Source: an uncultured Clostridia bacterium (GTDB lineage: Bacteria > Bacillota > Clostridia > Oscillospirales > Ruminococcaceae). Taken from it: a stretch of 49,155 nucleotides of DNA. The position numbers were made by a program, and so were the translations under genes. Location: contig CANQPB010000017.1 in NCBI GenBank assembly GCA_947625615.1, positions 1 to 49,155 of the forward strand, given 5' to 3'. The first letter of the stretch is position 1, and each line of letters opens with the position of its first letter. Shown here in pieces: positions 1 through 8,135 of this stretch. The notes below the pieces were generated by a model. It made no database searches. It saw only the letters and a list, made by a program, of their open reading frames with translations, and was not told where the DNA came from.

Positions 1-46
1 CTTTCATGATGCCAGTATACCACAGACCCGTGAAAAATGCAAGGGC

Positions 47-164
47 TGAGCGCAACGCGAAAGAAATCTGCAAAATCGCACTTTAGTTTTGCGTTGCGCT
101 GCAAAGCCGCCTCGGCAATGCCTCGGGTTTGCTGACGCAAACACCGGCTTTGCCGGACTTTCTT
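47..164 (+). repeat. Dispersed repeat family D, copy 1
   Basis: Intergenic sequence starting GAGCGCAACGCGAAAGAA and ending in the small hairpin CCGGCTTTGCCGG. It matches a second copy at 11945-12143 over most of its length, including GCAAAGCCGCCTCGGCAAT. It holds the inverted pair CGCAACGCGAAA / TTTTGCGTTGCG. I see no gene in it. It is followed by a family B element. Confidence 0.75.
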
Positions 165-207
165 GACAGACGTTGTATATGCGCAGGCTGTCAGAAAACG
201 ACGAGCA

Positions 208-398
208 CCGCACCGAAAGTGCCGAACCCAACGCCGATTTTCAGCGAGCCTTTGGGAACACACCCCTCCCCTTGAGGGGAGGGGTCGCGCCGTTCGCCGC
301 AAGGTGAACGGCCGGGTGACGGGGTGGAACCCCCTCTCCCTTCGCGAGGGAGAGGGGGCAGGGGGTGAGACAGGTTAAAAAGGCCGGCGAAAACTTTT
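208..398 (+). repeat. Dispersed repeat family B, copy 1
   Basis: About 190 bases near-identical to 11786-11944 and, inverted, to 30228-30424. Landmarks in order: CACCGAAAGTGCC, CCTTTGGGAACACACCCCTC, a CCCCTCCCC..GGGGAGGGG stem, CGTTCGCCGCAAGGTGAACG (itself a hairpin), GGCCGGGTGACGGGGTGG, a CCCTCTCCC..GGGAGAGGG stem, and the closing motif GGCCGGCGAAAACTTTT (382-398) that also ends family C. A short ORF runs through it, but all copies disagree in frame, so it is non-coding. Confidence 0.85.
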
Positions 399-420
399 AT
401 TTTTAAACTGCTTACGTCCC

Positions 421-449
421 AAACAAAATCCCCCGCCTTGCGGCGGGGG
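421..449 (-). terminator. Intrinsic terminator of the GH51 operon
   Basis: On the minus strand CCCCCGCC-GCAA-GGCGGGGG is followed by ATTTTGTTT, just after the GH51 stop codon. Confidence 0.85.
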
Positions 450-460
450 TGTCAATCAAT

Positions 461-2068
461 TTATGCCTTTACAAACCTGAATACGTTCCACGAAAGGCTC
501 TTTAGCTCGGCGGTTACCTTGCCGCCTTCAAACTTCGTCGCGGCGTCTGCCTCCGGCTTTATAACCTCGTTGTCCCAGGTGTTCGCGGCCTCAAGGTCGT
601 CGGTATAAAGCCTCAAGTGCTCCTTAAATGTGTAATCGCCGAAGGCGGAGGCGTCTATTTCGACCGAGCGGGTATTTTCCCAGTCGCGGTTTATGACGAA
701 CAGGGTGAGCTCCCCCTTTTCGGAGTTCAGCGTGGCCGAGCTGTCGATGTAGGGCACGCCCTCCTTGGTGGGATACTGCGAGTTGTCGTCCACCATATAG
801 CCGGGGATATCGAAGGTCTCGGAATCTACGCCGACGCGGAGCGAAACCCCCTGCCCGTATTCCATAAGCTGCGTGAACGGGTAATATCCCGCCGAGCGCC
901 AGGTATGCTCCTTGTCCGAAGAGACGAGCGTGCCGAGGCCGCCGGTCATGCAGCCCACCTTTACGCGGTCTGCGTGCCGTAAAAATGCGAGCAGCACCGA
1001 GGCGTTGCCGAGGGCGCCTATCATGTCGCCCCTGCGGCGCATGGGCCGGTGACCCGGGAACATGTTGTCGGGATCGTGCCGGACAAACTTGCGCTCGGGG
1101 CTGAAAACATAGTGGTCGGCGTAGAGATTATGTATGCCGTAGCCGTAGCGGTAGTCGCGGGGCGAGTGGCTCATCGCGCCGTATTCGTCGAAGGATATCA
1201 TCATGGTCTTCGGGCTGCGGCACTTCGCCTTTACATAGTCGAGCATAGCGCACTCGGTATTTATGAAATCCTCGTAATAAAGAGCGCCGCCCAAAAGGGC
1301 TCCCATATCGCCGGGAGGCGCGGAATGGTAGTGGTGGATCGAGAGGTAGTCGACCGATTCATAGCATTCCTGCATAACCTGAAGATCCCATTCCGGGAAA
1401 TGCGCCATAAAGGGCGCCGACGATCCGCAGACGCCGGTCTCGATAGAACCGTCGACCCACTTTATCGCTTTAGAAATTTCGTTGGCCTTTATGCCGTAGC
1501 CGCGGGGGTCGCGCTCCCACGAGCCCACCTGCCAGGGGCCGTCCATCTCGTTGCCCAAATACCACAGCTTAACGCCGTAGGGGGCTTCGTGGCCGTTTTT
1601 GCGTCTCAGATCGCTCCACCAGGTGCCGCCCTCGTGGTTGGTGTATTCAACGCAGGAGACCGCCTCGTTTATCCCGGCGGTGCCCAGATTCAAGGTATAA
1701 AGCGGCTCGGCGCCGATTTTTTCCGCCCACTGCAGATATTCGTCGTGGCCGACGTCGTTGGGGATATACTGATGCCACGCGAGATCGAGATGAGCCTTGC
1801 GCTCCGACATCGGGCCTATAGAATCGGCCCAGTTCCAGCCCGAAACGAAGTTTCCGCCCGGGAGCCTTACCGCCGGATTCGGGGTGGTTTTCAGCGCCTC
1901 GATGATATCGCGGCGAAAGCCCTGCTCGTCGGCGGCCGGGTGCTTGGGGTTATACATGGTGCCGTTCACCATTGTGCCTATAGGCTCTAAAAACGAGCTG
2001 TAAAGCCGGGGCGATACCTCGCCTATAACATAAGACGGGTGAACCGTCAGTTTTGCTTTTTTAGACAT
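461..2068 (-). CDS. Alpha-L-arabinofuranosidase, GH51
   Basis: Predicted to release terminal arabinose from arabinoxylan or arabinan side chains by a retaining mechanism. The 535-residue protein shows the GH51 acid/base site in GNEMDGPW (Glu174) and a nucleophile site in ISFDEYG (Glu295), on a (beta/alpha)8 barrel followed by a C-terminal beta domain (about 400-535). No signal peptide, so it probably acts in the cytoplasm on imported oligosaccharides, as many GH51 enzymes do. Length is normal for the family. ATG is preceded by AAGGAG. It is the last gene of a minus-strand set with GH43 (244-base gap) and a type-B esterase, and ends at a good terminator. Confidence 0.93.
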   Translation of the reverse strand: MSKKAKLTVHPSYVIGEVSPRLYSSFLEPIGTMVNGTMYNPKHPAADEQGFRRDIIEALKTTPNPAVRLPGGNFVSGWNWADSIGPMSERKAHLDLAWHQYIPNDVGHDEYLQWAEKIGAEPLYTLNLGTAGINEAVSCVEYTNHEGGTWWSDLRRKNGHEAPYGVKLWYLGNEMDGPWQVGSWERDPRGYGIKANEISKAIKWVDGSIETGVCGSSAPFMAHFPEWDLQVMQECYESVDYLSIHHYHSAPPGDMGALLGGALYYEDFINTECAMLDYVKAKCRSPKTMMISFDEYGAMSHSPRDYRYGYGIHNLYADHYVFSPERKFVRHDPDNMFPGHRPMRRRGDMIGALGNASVLLAFLRHADRVKVGCMTGGLGTLVSSDKEHTWRSAGYYPFTQLMEYGQGVSLRVGVDSETFDIPGYMVDDNSQYPTKEGVPYIDSSATLNSEKGELTLFVINRDWENTRSVEIDASAFGDYTFKEHLRLYTDDLEAANTWDNEVIKPEADAATKFEGGKVTAELKSLSWNVFRFVKA

Positions 2069-2312
2069 TTTTTACTCCTTTTTAAGGTTTTCCGCGCCGG
2101 GGCGCGGGGAAGAAACTGAAAGGTAAAGGGGTGGGCGGGTGGGGCTGACGGAGGCAGCGCACCGGCGCGCGGCGCAAGCCCTGTCAACGCGGGCAAATGC
2201 TGTCCTGCCCTAAACGCACCCAACCGCAAGTCCCGCGCCTCACCCACCCCCGCTCGTCCCCGCAAGGGGGGCCTCGGGGGGCGGGATTCGCCGCGGGAAA
2301 AGTTAATCATAA
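2069..2312. other. GC-rich intergenic spacer between GH43 and GH51
   Basis: This 244-base gap interrupts an otherwise tight operon. It is rich in G and C runs and short inverted repeats such as CCCCGCAAGGGG, and contains no convincing gene. An open frame crosses it but its product is a low-complexity Pro/Arg string. I see no clear promoter for GH51 here. It may be another dispersed-repeat remnant or a processing/attenuation site. Confidence 0.5.
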
Positions 2313-3704
2313 TCACTCAAGCTCAAACGATTTTAGATGCCCTCCGCCGTGGCCCTTGAATTCGAGGTAAATCGCGTGCACTCCGTCGGGGAGGCTCACC
2401 TCTCCCTCGGTGGTCTTCCAGATGTTCGAGCCGTAAACCGGCGCTCTGCCCAGCTCTTCGCCCTCGATTTCCGTTTTCAGAACAATTTCGCCGTGGACGT
2501 ACCCGCGGGTGGTCACCTTAAGCTTTTTGACACCCCGGCAGTCGAAATACTTGAATCCTGCGACGGTGCCGCTCTGAAGATTTGCTATATACCCAAGCTC
2601 CTCGTCGCCGTCGCGGCCGTCCTGAACAATTTTCGGCGCACCCTCGCCGAAGCGGCGGGGCTGTCCCTTTATGAACAGATTGCAGGCGATATACGCGGGG
2701 ATCTCTCCCTTGGCGGGAAGCGGCTTTGCTCCGAGACCCTGCGAGGTTATCTCAACCTGCGGGAAGGAGCCGTCCTCAGTAAGCGTAAGCCTCTCGGCGC
2801 AGCCCTGGCGAGAATACCAGGTGCCGTTGGTGTGGCGGTGGTAGAATATATACCACTCCCCCGCTATCTCGATTATCGAGCCGTGGTTGTTGGCGATGTA
2901 TGCGGTGGGAAGATCGGCGGGCTTATAGCTGCCTATGCCGACGTCGCCGTTTGAAACGAGCACACCGCGATATTTAAAGCCCTCGCGGGGATTTTTAGAT
3001 GTGGCGTAGCAAAGCTCGTGCATCACCTGGGAGGAGTATACAAAGTAGTATGTATCTCCGATCTTTCTTATAGAGGGAGCCTCAAAGAAGGCGTGGCCCT
3101 CAAAGCCGGTGCCCTCGCTGTACTGCGCGCCGGGGGCTATGAATACCGGCTTTTCAATGACGGTGAGCATGTCTTTATCGAGTACGGTGCACATCGCGCC
3201 GTGGCGGCTCTTGTCGCCGAAGCCGCAGAAGCCGGTGTAAAGATATGTCTTATCCCCTTCGGTGATGACGCCGGGATCGAACTGCGGCTCGTCGCCGGGG
3301 GCGTTGCCCAAAAGCGTTCCGTCGGGATAATGGACGTATCCCAAAAATTCATATCTGCCGGCGGGGGTGTCGCAGACCGCGACCGAGACGTTTGACACCT
3401 TGTCGAGAACATAATATAAATAGTATCTGCCGTCGGGGCCGACGGTCACGTCGGGGGCGTAAAGGCACATATGTCCGTCGGGGTTAAAGGGATCCGACGT
3501 CTTGGGATAGATAACACCCTCATAGCGCCAGTTTCCGAGATCGTTTACCGGCGCCGACCAGCATACGTAGTCTCCCATGCAGAAGACGTAGCCGTTGAAC
3601 ATGTCGTGCGAGCCGTAGACATAAACTCTGTCGCCGAAGACATAGGGCTCGCCGTCGGGAATATACTCCCACGAGGGAAGATAGGGGTTTACGGGCAGCT
3701 TCAT
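2313..3704 (-). CDS. GH43 family glycosidase with C-terminal CBM6-like domain
   Basis: Predicted beta-xylosidase or alpha-L-arabinofuranosidase acting on arabinoxylan pieces. A five-bladed propeller fills residues 1-330. The three acidic residues of the GH43 site can be proposed: Asp17 in IPDGEP (base), Asp85 in YAPDVT (pKa modulator) and Glu208 in FFEAPS (acid). The C-terminal 120 residues form a beta-rich domain like CBM6 associated modules of this family. No signal peptide, so likely intracellular. It lies 22 bases after the esterase gene, so co-transcribed. The exact linkage specificity within GH43 cannot be read from sequence. Confidence 0.9.
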   Translation of the reverse strand: MKLPVNPYLPSWEYIPDGEPYVFGDRVYVYGSHDMFNGYVFCMGDYVCWSAPVNDLGNWRYEGVIYPKTSDPFNPDGHMCLYAPDVTVGPDGRYYLYYVLDKVSNVSVAVCDTPAGRYEFLGYVHYPDGTLLGNAPGDEPQFDPGVITEGDKTYLYTGFCGFGDKSRHGAMCTVLDKDMLTVIEKPVFIAPGAQYSEGTGFEGHAFFEAPSIRKIGDTYYFVYSSQVMHELCYATSKNPREGFKYRGVLVSNGDVGIGSYKPADLPTAYIANNHGSIIEIAGEWYIFYHRHTNGTWYSRQGCAERLTLTEDGSFPQVEITSQGLGAKPLPAKGEIPAYIACNLFIKGQPRRFGEGAPKIVQDGRDGDEELGYIANLQSGTVAGFKYFDCRGVKKLKVTTRGYVHGEIVLKTEIEGEELGRAPVYGSNIWKTTEGEVSLPDGVHAIYLEFKGHGGGHLKSFELE

Positions 3705-3726
3705 GCTTTATCTCCTTTCAGATGTT

Positions 3727-5253
3727 TCAGATGTTCTTTTTGATCCTGTCTATGAGTATTCTCTTGAACTCGCCGGTGGGTTCGGCGGGCTTTACGCCGT
3801 CGGGGGTGAAGCGTGCGCCGGCGTCGGTCTCTGGGGTATATTTATCCCATCTCGGCATGTCGGTGCCGTCGATGTCCTTTCCGTTGGGGTCTCCGCACCT
3901 GATGAAATTGCACCAGTAGTTGCACATCTGGCGGGCAAGGTCGTAATATTTCCCGGTGAAAGGGCGGTGGCATTTCGCGAGGGTCTCGAAGTAGAACCAC
4001 AGCTCTGAGGAATGGAAGCTTCCGGGGTGGTCGTCGCCCGGCATGGGAACGTCAAAGCAATAGTAGTAGTGGTTTCTCTGTCCGCCATTTTCGATGTCAC
4101 GCTCGAACAGCGCCTTTGCGGTGCATTCAATTCCGTTGACGAAAGCGCGGTTGCCCCTTTCGTCGGCGTGCTGCGTTTCGGGCAGCTCCATAAAGCGCTC
4201 GGCCTTTTCGCCGAAGAGCTTTTTGACGGTCTCCCTATACTCCTCTTCGCTGTCGGCGTGAATAAAGCTCGGGAACTCGTCGGCGGTGTTGCCCGCCATG
4301 ACGTCGACGTCGGCGTGCTTGCCCTCGCAGTAAAGCTTCATCGGGTCGCCTACACAGAATACGTTGTCCTGAACCGTGAAAAATCTGGGATTCGACTGAG
4401 CGAATTCGGCGTATTTGTGCTTCACGGTCATGGCGCCTACCTTTCTTGCCTCCTCAAGGGTTTTTACACCAAGGGTCTCGAAGAATTTGACGCCGTTCTG
4501 CTCGGCGCGCTCAAGGCTGTTGGGGTTGCCTATTCCGCCGGGCATATATGGGCTGCGTATCATCGCGCTCTGGACGATCGCCCTCTTAAAGAGACCGAAA
4601 TTCGCGGGGCAGGTCATCTGGCTCATAACGCTTCCGCCGCCCGCCGACTGTCCTGCGATGGTGATGTTGTCGGGGTCGCCGCCGAATGCGGCGATGTTTC
4701 TGCGCACCCACTTAAGGCCGGCCTGCTGGTCGAGGCTGCCGAAGTTTGTCGGGGCGTCGGGCTGGCTTGCGCTCAGCTCGGGGTGCGCCAAAAAGCCGAA
4801 TACATTTATTCTGTAGTTTACCGAAACGAGGATAATTCCCCTGCGGGCTACGCGCTCGCCGTCGAATTCCATCTCGGCGGGATATCCCCACTGAAGGCCG
4901 CCGCCGAAATACCAGACTATGACGGGCAGCTTTTCGTCGGCGGTGTGGGCGGGCGTCCAGACGTTGAGGTAAAGGCAGTCCTCGCTCATCTCTATCTCGG
5001 GGTCGACATGCCACTCGCGGTCGTAAAGCCCCTCGCCTACGCCGGGGGTATCCTGCATGGATATCGGCGCAAACTTATAGCACTCGCGCACGTCCTCCCA
5101 ATTTGCGGCGGGCTGGGGAGCTCTCCAGCGGTTTTCGCCCACGGGGGGCGCGGCAAAGGGAATCCCCTTAAACGCGGTGATGCGCGGGTCTGCGGCGGGA
5201 ATGCCCCTGACTACGCCGTTCTCTGTTCTGACTTCTCTGAGCATTGGCTTCAT
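3727..5253 (-). CDS. Type-B carboxylesterase
   Basis: Alpha/beta-hydrolase of the carboxylesterase type-B (PnbA-like) family, 508 residues. Visible features are the N-terminal start of the fold (TENGVVRGIP), the EDCLYLNVW block, the oxyanion segment YFGGGLQWG in place of the usual HGGG, the nucleophile elbow GQSAGGGS (Ser203), and the region with FHSSELWFYF that holds the catalytic His. No signal peptide. First gene of the GH43/GH51 set, so it may remove acyl groups from oligosaccharides before the glycosidases act (inference); the family is broadly specific and its real substrate is unknown. An AGGAGAGA site precedes the ATG. Confidence 0.9.
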   Translation of the reverse strand: MKPMLREVRTENGVVRGIPAADPRITAFKGIPFAAPPVGENRWRAPQPAANWEDVRECYKFAPISMQDTPGVGEGLYDREWHVDPEIEMSEDCLYLNVWTPAHTADEKLPVIVWYFGGGLQWGYPAEMEFDGERVARRGIILVSVNYRINVFGFLAHPELSASQPDAPTNFGSLDQQAGLKWVRRNIAAFGGDPDNITIAGQSAGGGSVMSQMTCPANFGLFKRAIVQSAMIRSPYMPGGIGNPNSLERAEQNGVKFFETLGVKTLEEARKVGAMTVKHKYAEFAQSNPRFFTVQDNVFCVGDPMKLYCEGKHADVDVMAGNTADEFPSFIHADSEEEYRETVKKLFGEKAERFMELPETQHADERGNRAFVNGIECTAKALFERDIENGGQRNHYYYCFDVPMPGDDHPGSFHSSELWFYFETLAKCHRPFTGKYYDLARQMCNYWCNFIRCGDPNGKDIDGTDMPRWDKYTPETDAGARFTPDGVKPAEPTGEFKRILIDRIKKNI

Positions 5254-5319
5254 TTAGATCTCTCCTTCAAAAATAATTTTCCAAGTTAAATTTCTGACCC
5301 CTCCGGGAATCATAACTAT

Positions 5320-5348
5320 ATAATATAGTATAATTGTAAGAAAATCAA
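5320..5348 (-). promoter_or_regulatory. Putative promoter of the esterase-GH43-GH51 operon
   Basis: Minus strand TTGATT, 17-base spacer, TATTAT, about 70 bases before the esterase start. The area is AT-rich with several alternative -10 boxes, so the exact pair is uncertain. Confidence 0.5.
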
Positions 5349-5400
5349 TGATGTAAAGTCATATATTTCAGGTATTTTGGCAGGAATTTTCAGGGAGAAA

Positions 5401-5417
5401 GGCCGGCGAAAACTTTT
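5401..5417 (+). repeat. Solo copy of the shared repeat end GGCCGGCGAAAACTTTT
   Basis: Exact 17-base match to the end of repeat families B and C at 382, 12299, 16120, 20147 (minus) and 30228 (minus). Here it stands alone, without the rest of either element, just upstream of a promoter. Confidence 0.8.
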
Positions 5418-5441
5418 TTCGTCGCGACCTGTTCTCACCGT

Positions 5442-5470
5442 TTGACAAATTTCCCCTGCTTTGCTATACT
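5442..5470 (+). promoter_or_regulatory. Promoter of the prepilin-like gene
   Basis: TTGACA, 17-base spacer, TATACT, about 38 bases before the start codon. Confidence 0.85.
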
Positions 5471-5507
5471 ACCCATATACCCCACCGCCGCAAAGGAGGC
5501 GCAAAAA

Positions 5508-6023
5508 ATGGCTCACGAAAAATCCCGCCGCAGGGGCGGCTTCACCCTGACCGAGCTTTTGGTTGCCCTGCTGATATTTTCGCTGATCTCCGCCGCCTCA
5601 GCGGTGATAATCTCCGCGGCGCTTCGCATCTCTGCCTCAAGCGCGCGAAGCAGCGAGGCCGATCTTCTCGCCGACACAATAAACGTCACCCTGCGAGACA
5701 TTTTAACCGATTCGTCCGTCGAAAAGCCCGGCGGCGATCCCGTTTTTGTCAGCCAAAAATATTCCGGGTTCAAGATGTCTTTGCGCTGCGCCGGCGGGCG
5801 GCTCGAGGCGGTGTTTTTCGTTACCGATTCGCCGCAGGACGACGAGACCGCCCCTCTTTTTTCCGAAGCTTCATACGGCGGCTTCGAAGTCGCCGAATTT
5901 TCCCTCGAATACGCCGACGGGTTCTTTAACGCCTCCTACACGCTCGCCGATCCCGAAACGGGCTTCAGCCGCCAATATGAACTCAGCGTTGCCGGGGAGT
6001 GTCCATTCCGCACGCATTATTAA
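5508..6023 (+). CDS. Prepilin-type N-methylation protein (pseudopilin-like)
   Basis: A 171-residue protein with a class III (type IV pilin) leader: basic MAHEKSRRRGG, then FTLTELLVALLIFSLIS. A prepilin peptidase would cut between Gly and Phe and leave Glu5 in the mature helix. The rest is a small, mostly beta domain. I chose ATG 5508 because AAAGGAGG stands 8 bases upstream; an upstream in-frame start would fall in the promoter. It stands alone, without other pilus-assembly genes in the window. The last residues, ECPFRTHY, are encoded by the start of a dispersed repeat (family A), so the natural C-terminus may have been replaced by a repeat insertion. Confidence 0.8.
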   Translation: MAHEKSRRRGGFTLTELLVALLIFSLISAASAVIISAALRISASSARSSEADLLADTINVTLRDILTDSSVEKPGGDPVFVSQKYSGFKMSLRCAGGRLEAVFFVTDSPQDDETAPLFSEASYGGFEVAEFSLEYADGFFNASYTLADPETGFSRQYELSVAGECPFRTHY

Positions 6024-6118
6024 AAAAATTTAAATATGTCGCCGCAGGCGACACCTTGAAACTCTAACTTCTAATTTCTAACTTCTATCTTCTTGATGTG
6101 GCCTTTTAGGCCACATCT
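5998..6118 (+). repeat. Dispersed repeat family A, copy 1 (heptamer element)
   Basis: About 120 bases: GAGTGTCCATTCCGCACGC at the left end, an AT-rich stretch, hairpin TGTCGCCGCAGGCGACA, a run of heptamers TAACTTC/TAATTTC/TATCTTC, then hairpin GATGTGGCCTTTTAGGCCACATC. Other copies: 15716-15838 (minus), 19150-19237, 22258-22376 and 43815-43885. Its left end overlaps the last nine codons of the prepilin-like gene. Confidence 0.9.
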
Positions 6119-6166
6119 GCGTTGCCGCCCTAAACGGCTGAGCCGAAAATTTGATATATTCTAAGG

Positions 6167-6190
6167 CAGCCCGCGAGGGCTGTTTTTTGT
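6167..6190 (+). terminator. Intrinsic terminator after prepilin-like gene
   Basis: CAGCCC-GCGA-GGGCTG followed by TTTTTTGTTG. Confidence 0.85.
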
Positions 6191-6242
6191 TGTCCTGCGC
6201 GGCGACGTTTATGCCTGATTAAGTACGTTTGTGCCACGCGGG

Positions 6243-6271
6243 TTGACCTTTTTACATCAGCGGGCTAAACT
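6243..6271 (+). promoter_or_regulatory. Promoter of the ABC importer operon
   Basis: TTGACC, 17-base spacer, TAAACT, followed by an AAAGGAGG ribosome site before ATG 6293. Confidence 0.6.
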
Positions 6272-6292
6272 TGAATCAAAGGAGGCGTTATT

Positions 6293-8134
6293 ATGTTCAC
6301 AAGGTTAAGAAAATTTGCGGCGGTGCTTGTTTCGCTCGCGCTTTTGTCATCCTGCTCGGGAGAGGCCGCGCCGAAAGCCGTCGGGGAAAACTATAGGGCC
6401 GAGGCGGAGCAGCCGTCGGGCAGCGCCGAAAGCAGCGTCTTGGGCAGAAAGGTAGAATACGCCGCATACACCCCCGCCGAGGGGCTTGCACTGCCGCTCG
6501 ACGCCGGCGCAGTCGAATCCGCGGCGCAGATAGAAAAGATATTTTACTTTTTGGGGGAGGGCGCGGTCTACTCCCTCGACACCGAAACGGGGACGTCTGA
6601 AAAGCTGTTCGACACCCCCGCCGACGCCATCGCCTCCCACGGCGAAAAGCTTTACGCCTATACGTTTGAAAGCTACACGCTTTCGGAGTACGACCACTCG
6701 GGCCAACCCCTCGGCGAGACGGTTATCCCGGTCGGGGAGGTCGATTCGATAGAGGGACTTTACATCACCGACGACTACTGCGTTTTCAAGATCAGGACGA
6801 GGGGCGAAAAGCTCATAGAGACGGACGTATTGACATATTCTCTTGAGACGCGGGAGCAGATTCTTTCAAAGTCGGCGCCGATGTCGGGGATCAACCTTTA
6901 CCCCTACAAGGAAAACCTGCTTTTGGCGGTGACGCTTGACACCACCATCGACGTTTTGCACCTCGGGGCATTCGACGTTGAAACCGGCAAGAGCAAAGCC
7001 CTGTGCAACCTCGACTACAGCTATACTCCCGCCGTCGCCTACAGCCAAAAGACGGACACCGTGCTTGTCTTCGGCGTGCCCTATTCCGTCGGGTTTACCG
7101 ATTTAGAACCCATTATCAACGCGGCCTGCCCGATTACCGAATACTCCCTTTCGGACACCGACAGCATCGTTTTGAACCGCTATTATATCAACGTCTCATA
7201 CGACGCTGAATTTTTCCTCGGAACTTGGGAAAATGCGGTCTTTGCGTTTACCTCCTCGGGCGGCGTGATCATGGTATACGACTATTTAAACCCGCCAGAG
7301 AGCATAACGATCATGGGATACGCCGGCACCTCCCCCGAGATAATAAACGGCTTTGAAAAGAGCACCGACATTTTGGTGCGCACCGCTCACACCGAATACG
7401 ACAAAATGCTATTAAAGCTGATGGCGGGCGACAGCGACTTCGACCTTTTCAACAACGGCATGGCGTTTCAGAACTACATAAACGCCGGAACATTCGTGGA
7501 TTTAAAGACCGTAGAAAGCCTAAGCTCGCGGATATCAAAAAATGCGGCGGCCGAATTGGTGGCAAGCTGCGGCGATAAATATTTCGGCGTGCCGGCGCTC
7601 ATCAGCAACTACAGCAGCGAGGAGAATTTTCCCGAGGACGGAAGCAGCTTCTGCTATTCGCTCTCGGTCTCGGAGCTCATCTACTTCGCGCAAAACGTAG
7701 ACGTCGCCGAGCAAAGATACGACGACCCCGACGGCGAGGAGCTCTACAAGCTGTTTAAATTTATAAACGACAACCCCACCGGCAACAGAAAAAAGATGCC
7801 CTTCGGGGACAGCGTGACCATACTCTCCTCAAACGTATATCTTATGAATCCGAAGGCTCAAAACCGGGACGGCGCGATCAGGTTTTTGGAATATCTATTC
7901 GACATCTATAACGGCGATATCCCCGGGATAGTGCCGGAGGAGGATTACTATCCGAAGCTCGAATCGGCCGAGGGGTGCTTCGCCGAATGGCGGTGCAGGC
8001 CGGTGGAGATAATTGCCCCGATATTTGACGCGCGAAACGACGTCAAGGGCAAAAACGGCGAGATGAGCAAGGCAGATCTCAAAAAGCTCGCTCACAAAGC
8101 CGCAGCCGAGGTCGCCATGAGAATGGGTGAATAA
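6293..8134 (+). CDS. Solute-binding lipoprotein with N-terminal propeller-like region
   Basis: Secreted lipoprotein of 613 residues: basic start, hydrophobic stretch and lipobox LLSSC (Cys21). The C-terminal half resembles family 1 extracellular solute-binding proteins, as in TSPEIINGFEKSTDI, KLMAGDSDFDLF and the FGVPALISN segment. The region about 60-330 instead shows repeating short strands such as GAVYSLDTETG and YTLSEYDHSG that look like a beta-propeller. Long for a sugar-binding protein (usually 400-450), which the extra domain explains. First gene of an operon with two permeases, so it most likely delivers a carbohydrate to them. The ligand cannot be read from the sequence. Confidence 0.8.
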   Translation: MFTRLRKFAAVLVSLALLSSCSGEAAPKAVGENYRAEAEQPSGSAESSVLGRKVEYAAYTPAEGLALPLDAGAVESAAQIEKIFYFLGEGAVYSLDTETGTSEKLFDTPADAIASHGEKLYAYTFESYTLSEYDHSGQPLGETVIPVGEVDSIEGLYITDDYCVFKIRTRGEKLIETDVLTYSLETREQILSKSAPMSGINLYPYKENLLLAVTLDTTIDVLHLGAFDVETGKSKALCNLDYSYTPAVAYSQKTDTVLVFGVPYSVGFTDLEPIINAACPITEYSLSDTDSIVLNRYYINVSYDAEFFLGTWENAVFAFTSSGGVIMVYDYLNPPESITIMGYAGTSPEIINGFEKSTDILVRTAHTEYDKMLLKLMAGDSDFDLFNNGMAFQNYINAGTFVDLKTVESLSSRISKNAAAELVASCGDKYFGVPALISNYSSEENFPEDGSSFCYSLSVSELIYFAQNVDVAEQRYDDPDGEELYKLFKFINDNPTGNRKKMPFGDSVTILSSNVYLMNPKAQNRDGAIRFLEYLFDIYNGDIPGIVPEEDYYPKLESAEGCFAEWRCRPVEIIAPIFDARNDVKGKNGEMSKADLKKLAHKAAAEVAMRMGE

Positions 8135-8135
8135 A

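Noticed and set aside
1049-1990. A 313-codon open frame opposite the GH51 gene
   Set aside because: Shadow of the GH51 gene; no protein family features.
2047-2316. An 89-codon Pro/Arg-rich frame between GH51 and GH43
   Set aside because: Low-complexity product in a GC-rich spacer, overlapping the GH51 start; treated as non-coding.
6060-6095. Possible CRISPR-like tandem repeat in the TAACTTC heptamers
   Set aside because: Units are 7 bases with no spacers and occur inside a dispersed element; no cas genes are present in the window.
8127-8135. GTG start for the first permease overlapping the lipoprotein stop
   Set aside because: Possible, but the ATG at 8136 is a better codon and avoids the overlap; not decisive.
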